From Betaproteobacteria bacterium (GTDB lineage: Bacteria > Pseudomonadota > Gammaproteobacteria > Burkholderiales > Casimicrobiaceae), in the NCBI GenBank assembly GCA_016192065.1, contig JACPUX010000067.1, positions 124,001 through 188,000 on the forward strand: DNA of 64,000 bases. The letters run 5' to 3'. Position numbers and translations under genes: made by a program. Under the pieces are notes generated by a model. The model had not been told where the DNA came from and did no database searches. It saw nothing but the letters and a program-made list of their open reading frames with translations. Positions 30,491 to 40,010 of this stretch are shown here, piece by piece (position 1 is the first letter of the stretch; each line of letters starts with the position of its first letter).

Positions 30491-31435
30491 TCAGGGCAGG
30501 ATCTTCTCGGCCTCGAGGGCGTCTTTCTTCTTCTCGGGTTTCACCATGTCTTCACGCGAGACGCCCATCATCAGCACCAGCGAGGCCATCACCATGGCCG
30601 AGGAATAGATGCCGAACAGAATGCCGACGGTCAGGGCCATTGCGAAGTAATGCAGGGTTTCGCCACCGAAGAGCAGGATCGCGATCACCATGAACAGCGT
30701 GGATCCGTGGGTGATGATGGTGCGCGACAGTGTGCGGGTGATGGCGTTGTTGATAAGGTCCGCGACCGAGGCTTTGCGCATGAAGCGGAAATTCTCGCGA
30801 ATCCGGTCGGCAATGACCACCGATTCGTTCACCGAATAACCTAGCACCGCCAGCACGGCAGCCAGCACGGGAAGAGAAAACTCCCATTGGAATGCGGCGA
30901 ACACACCGAGGATGATCACCACGTCGTGCAGGTTGGCAATGATGGCCGAGACCGCGAAGCGCCACTCAAAGCGCAAGGCCAGGTAGGCCACGATGCCGAT
31001 GCAGACCAGGAGCAGAGCGAGCGCACCATCCTGGGCCAGTTCCTTGCCCACTTGCGGGCCGACGAATTCGACGCGCTGCGGCGTGGCGCTGGGGTCATCC
31101 TTTCGCAGTTCGACCATGACGCGCTCGGAGAGTTGGGCGCTGGTGACGCCTGGCTTCACCGGAAGGCGGATGAGCACGCTCTTGGCGGTGCCGAAGTTCT
31201 GCACGGCGACGTCGGTGAATTCCATGCGCGAGAGCGCGGCACGGATCTTGGTCAAATCGGCGGCCTGTGCGTAACTGACCTCGAGCACCGTGCCGCCGGT
31301 GAAATCGACGCCAAAGTTGAGGCCGCGCGCGGCCAGCAAGATCACCGCGGCGATGAAGGTCAGCAGCGAAATGAGGTTGAACTTCCGCGCATGGCGCATG
31401 AACGGAATGTCGTTCTTGATGCGGAAAAATTCCAT
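30491..31435 (-). CDS. secF: Protein translocase subunit SecF
   Basis: This is the SecF part of the SecDF accessory complex that uses the proton gradient to aid export through SecYEG. The 314-residue length is normal. It has six membrane helices, FGVDFTGGT in the first periplasmic domain and the GYSVNESVVIADRIREN motif in helix 4. It sits 32 bp after secD in a yajC-secD-secF cluster. Confidence 0.96.
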   Translation of the reverse strand: MEFFRIKNDIPFMRHARKFNLISLLTFIAAVILLAARGLNFGVDFTGGTVLEVSYAQAADLTKIRAALSRMEFTDVAVQNFGTAKSVLIRLPVKPGVTSAQLSERVMVELRKDDPSATPQRVEFVGPQVGKELAQDGALALLLVCIGIVAYLALRFEWRFAVSAIIANLHDVVIILGVFAAFQWEFSLPVLAAVLAVLGYSVNESVVIADRIRENFRFMRKASVADLINNAITRTLSRTIITHGSTLFMVIAILLFGGETLHYFAMALTVGILFGIYSSAMVMASLVLMMGVSREDMVKPEKKKDALEAEKILP

Positions 31436-31467
31436 GATTTGGTCCTATTCACCCGCTCTGGGGCTGC

Positions 31468-33303
31468 TCAATGCTGCGGTTTCCACACCTGCCCAATCGA
31501 GACCCCGTCGAGGCGCTTGCGATAGCCGTACACGAGGGCGACGAAACCGCGCGATACGAACACCGCGCTGAACATCGAAGTCATGATGCCCAGGCAGTGC
31601 ACGACCGCAAAGCCGCGCACCGGGCCGGAGCCGAAAATCAAAAGCGCCAGGCCCGCGATCAGCGTGGTGATGTTGGAGTCGAGAATGGTGCCCCAGGCGC
31701 GGTCGTAGCCGGCGGCGATGGCGGCTTGAGGGGTGGCACCGTTTCTCAATTCCTCGCGCACGCGTTCGTTAATCAGCACGTTGGCGTCGATGGCCATACC
31801 CAGGGTGAGCGCGATGGCGGCGATGCCCGGCAGGGTCAGGGTGGCCTGTAGCATCGAGAGCAGGGCCACCAGCAGCAGCAGGTTGAAGCCCAGGGCCAGG
31901 CTGGAAATGGCGCCGAAAAGCAGATAATAGGCGCACATGAAGATCACGATGCCGATGAAGCCGTACAGCGTGGAATCGAATCCGCGCTTGATGTTGTCGG
32001 CGCCCAGGCTCGGGCCTACGGTGCGTTCCTCGACGATTTCCATGCTCGCAGCCAGGGCGCCGGCGCGCATCAGGAGCGCGATGTCGCTGGCTTCGCGCGT
32101 GGTCATGCGGCCGCTGATCTGGAAGCGCGCGCCGAGCTCGCTGCGGATCACCGGGGCGGTGATGAGCTCGGTCTTGCCCTTGTCGATCAAGAGGATGGCC
32201 ATGCGCTTGCCGATGTTCTCGCGGGTGATGTCGCGCACGATGCGCGCGCCGCTGCCGTCGACGCTGACATGCACCGCGGGTTGCTGCTGTTCGTCGAAGC
32301 CCGGTTGCGCGTCGTTGATCCGGTCGCCGGTGAGCACCGCCTGGCGTTTCACCAGCACCGGTGCGCCGCTGCGGTCGGTGTAGAGGTCGCTGCCGAAGGG
32401 TACGTTGCCGGCCGCCGCTGCCTCGAAGGCCCCCGGCTCTTCGTTGACCATGCGAACTTCCAGCGAGGCGGTGCGGCCCAGGATGTCCTTGGCTCGGGCG
32501 GTGTCCTGCACCCCCGGCAACTGCACCACGATGCGATCGGCGCCCTGCTGCTGTACGATCGGTTCGGCCACGCCCAGCTCATTGACGCGGTTGCGCAGAA
32601 TGGTGATGTTCTGCTGCACGGCGCCATCCTGGATGCGCTTTTGCGCCTCCGCCTTCAGGCTGGCGGTCAGGCGGAATTCGCCTGGGGCATCGCTTTCCTT
32701 TTGCACCAAGTCTGGATAGAGCTTGTTGATCTCGAGGTCCGCGCGTTTGCGCTCGGCCTCGTCACGGAAGCGCAGCACCACGTTCTGACCGTCGCGGACG
32801 ATTCCCGCGTACTGGATTTTCTTTTCGCGCAGCAGCGCCCGCAGGTCGCCCACATATCGATCGGCCGCTTTGTCGAGAGCTGCCTTCATGTCCACTTGCA
32901 ACAGGAAATGCACGCCGCCGCGCAAGTCGAGGCCCAGGTTCATGGGCTGCGCGCCGATGGCGGAGAGCCAGGTCGGCGAACTCGAGACCAGGTTCAGTGC
33001 CACGATGTAGTTGTCACCGAGTTTGCCTTGGAGCAGATCCTTGGCCCGCAACTGGGTTTCCGGATCGTCGAAGCGCACTTTCACGCCGGTCTGATCGAGG
33101 GACACGCCGCGGTACGCGAGGGTGCCGCCCTTGAGCGTCTCTTCCACCGTCTGCATCAAGCCGGTATCGACCTTGACGCTGGCCCGATTGCTGGAAACCT
33201 GTACCGCGGGGACTTCGCCAAAGAGGTTGGGCAAGGCGTAGGCTAGGCTCATCACCAAGGCAAGCGCGATCAGCACGTACTTCCAAAGGGGATAACGATT
33301 CAT
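31468..33303 (-). CDS. secD: Protein translocase subunit SecD
   Basis: This is the SecD subunit, 611 residues, with an N-terminal helix, the large periplasmic P1 domain (LGLDLRGGVHFLLQVD) and a C-terminal membrane domain with GMAIDANVLINERVREE, the helix-4 motif carrying the proton-relay Asp. It pairs with the following secF. Confidence 0.97.
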   Translation of the reverse strand: MNRYPLWKYVLIALALVMSLAYALPNLFGEVPAVQVSSNRASVKVDTGLMQTVEETLKGGTLAYRGVSLDQTGVKVRFDDPETQLRAKDLLQGKLGDNYIVALNLVSSSPTWLSAIGAQPMNLGLDLRGGVHFLLQVDMKAALDKAADRYVGDLRALLREKKIQYAGIVRDGQNVVLRFRDEAERKRADLEINKLYPDLVQKESDAPGEFRLTASLKAEAQKRIQDGAVQQNITILRNRVNELGVAEPIVQQQGADRIVVQLPGVQDTARAKDILGRTASLEVRMVNEEPGAFEAAAAGNVPFGSDLYTDRSGAPVLVKRQAVLTGDRINDAQPGFDEQQQPAVHVSVDGSGARIVRDITRENIGKRMAILLIDKGKTELITAPVIRSELGARFQISGRMTTREASDIALLMRAGALAASMEIVEERTVGPSLGADNIKRGFDSTLYGFIGIVIFMCAYYLLFGAISSLALGFNLLLLVALLSMLQATLTLPGIAAIALTLGMAIDANVLINERVREELRNGATPQAAIAAGYDRAWGTILDSNITTLIAGLALLIFGSGPVRGFAVVHCLGIMTSMFSAVFVSRGFVALVYGYRKRLDGVSIGQVWKPQH

Positions 33304-33367
33304 GGCGGGGAACCGACCGGAAAGGGGAGAAACGGCGAGGGTTCAAACCCCGCCGCGTTATTTGGCT

Positions 33368-33697
33368 CTAGAGCGCCTTGATGGTGCCCTTGGGCAGCAC
33401 CAGGCTCACCGCGGGGCGCTGGACGGTGATCTCGACCTTGTCGGCGATTTCGACGCCGACATAATTCTCATTGATCTTGGTGATGCGGCCCACTACGCCA
33501 CCCGCAGTCACGACTTCGTCGCCCTTTTGCAGGGCTTCGAGCATCGCGCGCGTTTCCTTGGCGCGTTTCTGTTGCGGGCGGATGAGCAGGAAATAGAACA
33601 GGATCAGAATCGCCACCATGGGCAGCAGCCCCATGATGTCAAAGCCCGGCTGAGCTGGGGCACCAGCGGCCTGTGCGTAGGCGGTGGAAATCAGCAA
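33368..33697 (-). CDS. yajC: Preprotein translocase subunit YajC, TTG start
   Basis: This 109-residue single-helix protein associates with SecDF. It has ILFYFLLIRPQQKR and GDEVVTAGGVVGRI, both diagnostic. The start appears to be TTG, reading LISTAYAQ, with GGAGG eight to nine bases upstream and no better ATG in frame. It precedes secD by 64 bp. Confidence 0.95.
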   Translation of the reverse strand: MLISTAYAQAAGAPAQPGFDIMGLLPMVAILILFYFLLIRPQQKRAKETRAMLEALQKGDEVVTAGGVVGRITKINENYVGVEIADKVEITVQRPAVSLVLPKGTIKAL

Positions 33698-33808
33698 CTT
33701 GGGTTCCTCCGGTTGGAATTGGGCGCGGCGAGCGCGAGTTTGCGATGGAATCTTGGGGCGGTCGCGGCGAATTCAACTCCCGGCGAAAGCCACCCGTCAA
33801 AAAGCGGG

Positions 33809-35934
<2,126 letters not shown>

Positions 35935-36034
35935 GCCTTGAACCGCGGACGGCCTTCAGGGATAATGTGCATCTTCTCGCGAGGCGCAATTCTACGCGGT
36001 TCGCGGCAAGGCGGGGCGGATTGGATTTTTTCGA

Positions 36035-36104
36035 CCGCCGCCCTGCTGGAATGTGAAAGCCTCTCATAGCCGAGATGGCGGAATCGGTAGACGCAGCGGA
36101 CTCA
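36035..36104 (+). pseudogene. Duplicated 5' flank and truncated 5' half of tRNA-Leu(CAA)
   Basis: Bases 36069-36104 equal the first 36 bases of the intact tRNA-Leu at 36399, up to the anticodon loop (GACTCA), then break into the 86-bp repeats. The upstream flank from 36035 is also duplicated at 36365, exactly 330 bp away, with only a few substitutions (TGGAATGTG versus TAAAATGTA). The acceptor 3' strand, variable arm and T-arm are missing, so this copy cannot make a normal tRNA. Confidence 0.8.
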
Positions 36105-36359
36105 CAACACGCTGCGAAGCAGCTTGTTGCGGCGAAGGCTAACCGCCCGGAGGGCGAGTTAAGCGAACGAAGTGAGCGGCCGGAGGATCACAACACGCTG
36201 CGAAGCAGCTTGTTGCGGCGAAGGCTAACCGCCCGGAGGGCGAGTTAAGCGAACGAAGTGAGCGGCCGGAGGTTCACAACACGCTGCGAAGCAGCTTGTT
36301 GCGGCGAAGGCTAACCGCCCGGAGGGCGAGTTAAGCGAACGAAGTGAGCGGCCGGAGGC
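36102..36359 (+). repeat. Three tandem 86-bp structured repeats
   Basis: Units run 36102-36187, 36188-36273 and 36274-36359; they are identical except for the last base. Each begins TCACAACACGCTGCGAAGCA. Each can fold into CAACA-c-GCTGC / GCAGC-t-TGTTG with a GAA loop, and AAC-CGCCC / GGGCG-a-GTT with a GGA loop. The end carries GCGAACGAAGTGAGCGGC, a motif I associate with dispersed proteobacterial repeats. The block lies inside the anticodon loop of the duplicated tRNA half. There are no spacers, so it is not a CRISPR array. Confidence 0.85.
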
Positions 36360-36376
36360 AAAATCCGCCGCCCTGC

Positions 36377-36382
36377 TAAAAT
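36377..36382 (+). promoter_or_regulatory. Possible -10 box of the intact tRNA-Leu
   Basis: TAAAAT lies 16 bp before the mature tRNA start. The corresponding bases in the upstream duplicate read TGGAAT, so the two copies have diverged at the promoter. No -35 is seen because the third repeat unit is directly upstream. Confidence 0.35.
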
Positions 36383-36398
36383 GTAAAAGCCTCTCATA

Positions 36399-36485
36399 GC
36401 CGAGATGGCGGAATCGGTAGACGCAGCGGACTCAAAATCCGCCGGTGGTAACACTGTGAGGGTTCGAGTCCCTCTCTCGGCACCA
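36399..36485 (+). tRNA. tRNA-Leu (anticodon CAA)
   Basis: This is a complete class II tRNA. The acceptor arms GCCGAGA and TCTCGGC pair, followed by A and encoded CCA. The D-arm has GGTAGACGCAG. The anticodon stem GCGGA/TCCGC encloses loop CTCAAAA, giving CAA, which reads UUG. A long variable arm and the T-arm with GGTTCGAGTCC are present. Confidence 0.96.
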
Positions 36486-36526
36486 AACCCCAGTTCCTTT
36501 CACTGGCCGCGCGGCTCAGTCAATGC

Positions 36527-36566
36527 ACCCTCGGGGAGCCCCGGCTGGCGCGAGGGTTTGTGTTTA
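36527..36566 (+). terminator. Possible terminator of the tRNA transcript
   Basis: ACCCTCG (36527-36533) and CGAGGGT (36551-36557) form a 7-bp stem followed by a T-rich tail (TTGTGTTTA). It lies 41 bp past the tRNA. Confidence 0.45.
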
Positions 36567-36649
36567 TCCGCCCCGAAGATTGGCAACCTAAGGCTCATCG
36601 CAACTTCCGCCGTTGCTGCCCTTCGCCGCACCGGATCAATCGGCCACCG

Positions 36650-37183
36650 CTAGGCGTCCGAGTCACGCGTAAACGAGAACACCTGCGCCGCCACCGCCTT
36701 GCCGTGAATTTGGAGGCGACATTGGGCGAGGCATTCGTGCGTGGCGCCGGACTTGCGCGCGACGCCAATGCTGGCGAGGTTGGTTTCCGCGACGACAATT
36801 TCCACGCGCACCAGCCCGAGTTTGTGCAAGCCAAGGTCGCGAAGTGCAAGGACAGCGGCGGTTGCGGCGCCCATTCTCTGTCGCGACTGTCGCACCCAAT
36901 AGCCCAGATTGCAGAACTTGTTGATGGGCGAGAACTGATTGAGTCCGCAGCCGCCGACGAACTCGCCGCCCTGGGTGAAGATGCCGAACTCGTGCGCCGT
37001 GCCGGCGGCGCGCGACTGGCTACAGTGGTCGAACCAACAAGCGGCGTCGTATTCGCTGAAGTCGGGCTTGGCCCAGGTCATCCAGCGTCCGACGGTTTCC
37101 ATGGATTCGCGCACCGCGGCGCTCATCTCGGGGGCATCGGAGTGCTGATACGGTCGCAAAATGAACTGGCCTGCGGGGATCAT
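36650..37183 (-). CDS. GNAT-family N-acetyltransferase (RimJ/RimL-like)
   Basis: This 177-residue acetyltransferase has the layout of the RimJ/RimL group: FILRPYQHSD near the N-terminus, GGCGLNQFSP, GYWVRQSRQRMGAATAAV (acetyl-CoA loop) and VEIVVAETNLASIGVARKSGA. It probably acetylates a protein N-terminus or a small amine; the substrate is unknown. Confidence 0.85.
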   Translation of the reverse strand: MIPAGQFILRPYQHSDAPEMSAAVRESMETVGRWMTWAKPDFSEYDAACWFDHCSQSRAAGTAHEFGIFTQGGEFVGGCGLNQFSPINKFCNLGYWVRQSRQRMGAATAAVLALRDLGLHKLGLVRVEIVVAETNLASIGVARKSGATHECLAQCRLQIHGKAVAAQVFSFTRDSDA

Positions 37184-37305
37184 GGTTGGTGATTCCTATC
37201 GACTCGCGCTTAGGTGCCGTTGCGGTGAAGGCGGCGCGGTGTGGTGCATTGTGTAGGCGGATGAGCTGCTTGGGCCGAAACCGTGGCCCGCGCATCGCAT
37301 ACCTG

Positions 37306-37653
37306 CTAGGCCGCGCGCAGGAGAAACTCAACCTTTACTGCTTCAAAGGGAAATTCGATACGGCCGCCTTCCATTCGGTTGAGCACACCGGTGTTAAGCA
37401 GCGCCGTCACATCACTTTGGAAGACCTTTACGTCGAGACCGAGGCGACGCGCGGCCTCGCGGATGGACACCGGCCCCGCCACGCAGAGGGCTTTCAAGAG
37501 TCCCCAGCGCTTTTGCCTCAACACCTTCCCAAGCAACTCCGGCGTTGCAAAGCTGACGCGCGCGTTTTTCTGAGATTTCTTCGTTTTCCAAGCGTGGGCA
37601 AAATCAGTCGTCGCCTCGGCCGGCGAACGAACATCAAGCGTCACGGTTTTCAT
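37306..37653 (-). CDS. HTH DNA-binding protein, antitoxin-like (HVO_A0114 type)
   Basis: This 115-residue regulator has a winged-helix core (WGLLKALCVAGPVSIREAARR, LDVKVFQSDVTALLNTGVL) resembling HVO_A0114-type proteins often paired with a toxin gene. The ATG at 37653 follows GAGGTGG; 12 extra in-frame codons upstream lack a ribosome site. A 45-codon frame upstream overlaps it by 20 bp and may be its partner. Confidence 0.7.
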   Translation of the reverse strand: MKTVTLDVRSPAEATTDFAHAWKTKKSQKNARVSFATPELLGKVLRQKRWGLLKALCVAGPVSIREAARRLGLDVKVFQSDVTALLNTGVLNRMEGGRIEFPFEAVKVEFLLRAA

Positions 37654-37771
37654 GATTCCACCTCTCGATATCAGACCGAAAGTCCGCAATCAGTGGGTCG
37701 GGGCTGGTGAAAGATGACGAGCACAGTTCATCGACTTCCTCCAGGAAGTTCGTTACTTTGTACCATTTCAA
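37634..37771 (-). CDS. Short frame upstream of the HTH gene, possible small partner or remnant
   Basis: A TTG-initiated frame of 45 residues begins LKWYKVTNFLEEVDELC and ends DIERWNHENRDA. The amino-acid pattern looks like real protein (amphipathic, with a W-N ending), but there is no ATG in frame and no clear ribosome site. It starts within the stop of the aldolase gene and overlaps the HTH gene by 20 bp, the compact layout of toxin-antitoxin pairs. It could also be the tail of a gene truncated when the aldolase gene arrived. Confidence 0.3.
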   Translation of the reverse strand: MKWYKVTNFLEEVDELCSSSFTSPDPLIADFRSDIERWNHENRDA

Positions 37772-38406
37772 GTGGCCGGGCGGTAGTTCTGAAATTGCGC
37801 CTGCGCCTCGGCCATTTCTGTTTCGGTGAGCAACACCGGCTCACCGACCTGCAAAGCTTGCCAATACAAGCGCGCCAAATGCTCCACTTCCACGGCCAGG
37901 GCCAAAGCCGCTTCGAGCGACGCGCCCAGGGCGATTTGCCCGTGGTTGGCCAAGAGGCAGGCGCGGCGATCTTGCAGGGCTTCCAGGGCGGCATCGGAGA
38001 GTGCCTGCGTGCCAAAGGTGGCATAGGCGGAACAACGAATATCGCTGCCGCCCGCCAGGGCGATCATGTAGTGCAGCGGCGGAATGCCGCGCCTGAGGCA
38101 AGCCAGCGTAGTGGCAAAAGGTGAATGCACATGCACCACGGCTTGGGCGTCGGCACGGTGCGTGTAGATGTCGCGATGGAAGCGCCATTCCGAAGAGGGT
38201 CGCCGCGGCCCGGCGCTCTGGCCCGCGCCATCGACGTAGACCAGTTCGTCGGGCGTCGTGATCTCGTAGGGCAGGCCCGAGGGCGTGACGATAAAGCCTT
38301 CGCCCCAACGGGCGCTGACGTTGCCGGCTTTGCCGTGATTGATGCCCTGCGGGTTGAGTTGTTGTGCGGTAGCGACGATGGCGCTACGCAATAACATTTC
38401 GTTCAT
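37768..38406 (-). CDS. Class II aldolase/adducin-family protein, probable 5-deoxypentulose-1-phosphate aldolase
   Basis: This 212-residue zinc aldolase has GNVSARWGEGFIVTPSGLPY, the HVHSPFATTLA metal His pair, and LANHGQIALG with the third His. It overlaps mtnA by ATGA (ATG at 38406; a GTG two codons upstream is also possible). Next to mtnA, this family (Ald2-like) splits 5-deoxy- or 5-methylthio-ribulose-1-phosphate to dihydroxyacetone phosphate and an aldehyde. An L-fuculose-phosphate-aldolase-like role is the alternative. Confidence 0.8.
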   Translation of the reverse strand: MNEMLLRSAIVATAQQLNPQGINHGKAGNVSARWGEGFIVTPSGLPYEITTPDELVYVDGAGQSAGPRRPSSEWRFHRDIYTHRADAQAVVHVHSPFATTLACLRRGIPPLHYMIALAGGSDIRCSAYATFGTQALSDAALEALQDRRACLLANHGQIALGASLEAALALAVEVEHLARLYWQALQVGEPVLLTETEMAEAQAQFQNYRPAT

Positions 38407-39482
38407 GCCCACTCCGGATACAGGCTTGCCAGTTCCCGCGGCGCGCTGATGCCGCGTTCAGTGATGATGCCCGTGACCAGCGCCGCGGGAGTAAGGTCGA
38501 AGGCCGGATTGGCCACTTCGGTTTCCGGTCCCATAATTTGCACCCGAGCGATGCGTCCATCTTCCAGGCGGGCATTGAGGCTTTTCATTTCCTCGCCGGA
38601 ACGCTCTTCGATGGGAATTTCTTTGAGCGCATCGGCGATGCGCCAATCGATGGTGGAAGACGGCAGCGCGGCGTAGAAGGGCACTTCGTTGGCGCGCGCG
38701 GCAAGGGCCTTGAGATAAGTGCCGATCTTATTGCACACGTCTCCCGCGCGGCTCACCCGGTCGGCGCCTACCAGCACTAGATCGACTTCGCCGCGCTGCA
38801 TCAAAAGCCCGCCGGCATTGTCGGCGATGACGGTGTGCGGCACGCCATGCCCAGCGAGTTCCCAGGCGGTGAGTAAGCCTTGGTTGCGCGGGCGGGTTTC
38901 ATCGACCCAAACGTGTAAGGGGATGCCCGCATCATGCGCCAAAAAAATGGGCGCCAGCGCCGTGCCCCAATCGATGGTGGCGAGCCATCCGGCATTGCAA
39001 TGGGTGAGGATGCGCAGCGGCCGACCGGTGGCGCGCTGTTTCTCGCGCAGGAGGCCGAGGCCATGGCGGCCGATGGCCTGGTTGGTGGCCACATCTTCGT
39101 CGGCCATCGCCGCGGCCTCGCGCCAGGCCGCTTCGCAGCGCTCGTTTGGCGGGAGCTTGGCGAGCACCTTCTGCATGCGCGCCAGCGCCCAAGCCAGATT
39201 CACCGCCGTCGGGCGGGTATGCGACAGTAAAGCCACCGCCGCTTCGAGCGCTTGGTCGCTATCATCCTGCGTCATGGCCAGGGCCACGCCATAGGCCGCG
39301 GTGACGCCGATCAAGGGCGCACCGCGCGCGCGCATGGTGACGATGGCGTCGGCCGCCGCGGCGACGGTTTCCAGCTCGCGAACGACCAGTTGATGGGGCA
39401 AAACCGTTTGGTCGATGATGGCCACCGCACCGCGGTCATATTCCGGCCAGAGCGTGCGGTAAAACCTGTCTTTCACTTTCAT
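38403..39482 (-). CDS. mtnA: Methylthioribose-1-phosphate isomerase
   Basis: MtnA converts 5-methylthioribose-1-phosphate (or 5-deoxyribose-1-phosphate) to the ribulose form. The 359-residue protein has LPHQLVVRELET, RARGAPLIGVTAAYG, THCNAGWLAT with the catalytic Cys, DETRPRNQG, and the catalytic Asp in VGADRVSRAGDVCNKIGTY. The ATG lies 7 bases after TATAAC with no ribosome site, so the mRNA may be leaderless. An ORF extending to 39842 is non-coding there. It is followed by the aldolase gene. Confidence 0.93.
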   Translation of the reverse strand: MKVKDRFYRTLWPEYDRGAVAIIDQTVLPHQLVVRELETVAAAADAIVTMRARGAPLIGVTAAYGVALAMTQDDSDQALEAAVALLSHTRPTAVNLAWALARMQKVLAKLPPNERCEAAWREAAAMADEDVATNQAIGRHGLGLLREKQRATGRPLRILTHCNAGWLATIDWGTALAPIFLAHDAGIPLHVWVDETRPRNQGLLTAWELAGHGVPHTVIADNAGGLLMQRGEVDLVLVGADRVSRAGDVCNKIGTYLKALAARANEVPFYAALPSSTIDWRIADALKEIPIEERSGEEMKSLNARLEDGRIARVQIMGPETEVANPAFDLTPAALVTGIITERGISAPRELASLYPEWA

Positions 39483-39527
39483 GGGTGCAGTTATACCATA
39501 GGCGCCTTCCCACCTAGGAGCCCCGAA

Positions 39528-40010
39528 ATGAGCGCCCCGATCTACGACATCAAAGTCAAGGACATCAAGCAACAGGAACACGCCCTGGGCGAATACCGCG
39601 ACAAAGTGATGCTCATCGTCAACACCGCCAGCAAATGCGGCTTCACGCCGCAGTACAAAGGCTTGCAGGAGCTCTACGACAAATTCCACGTCCGTGGTCT
39701 GGAGGTGATGGGTTTTCCCTGCAACCAATTCGGCGCGCAGGAGCCCGGAAACAACGACGAAATCGCCTCCTTCTGCGAGCTGAATTTCGGTGTCAATTTC
39801 CCGATGTTCGACAAAGTGGATGTCAACGGCGAAAACGCCCACCCCCTCTACAAATTCCTCAGTGAGGCCAAGCCTGGGCTCCTGAACACAAAGGCGATCA
39901 AATGGAACTTCACCAAGTTTCTGGTCGACCGCCAGGGTAATGTGATCGAGCGTTTCGCGCCCAACACCGAACCGGCCGACATCGCCGAGGCCATCGAAAA
40001 GCTGCTCTGA
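39528..40010 (+). CDS. Glutathione peroxidase family protein (Cys type)
   Basis: This 160-residue peroxidase uses glutathione or thioredoxin to reduce peroxides. The three family motifs are present: NTASKCGFTPQY with peroxidatic Cys37, GFPCNQFGAQEPG, and KWNFTKFLVD with the catalytic Trp and Asn. A cysteine codon stands where selenocysteine occurs in animal enzymes. GGAG lies upstream of the ATG. The stop overlaps the next gene's start (TGATG). Confidence 0.93.
   Translation: MSAPIYDIKVKDIKQQEHALGEYRDKVMLIVNTASKCGFTPQYKGLQELYDKFHVRGLEVMGFPCNQFGAQEPGNNDEIASFCELNFGVNFPMFDKVDVNGENAHPLYKFLSEAKPGLLNTKAIKWNFTKFLVDRQGNVIERFAPNTEPADIAEAIEKLL

Noticed and set aside
36102-36359. Tandem repeats considered as a CRISPR array
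   Set aside because: Units are contiguous with no unique spacers and are 86 bp long; no cas gene is in the window.
36069-36370. First tRNA-Leu copy considered as an intron-containing tRNA
   Set aside because: After the repeats only the anticodon 3' strand returns; the variable arm, T-arm and acceptor 3' strand are missing, so splicing could not give a tRNA.
39483-39842. Upstream extension of mtnA
   Set aside because: It is antisense to the glutathione peroxidase gene and has no homology to MtnA.
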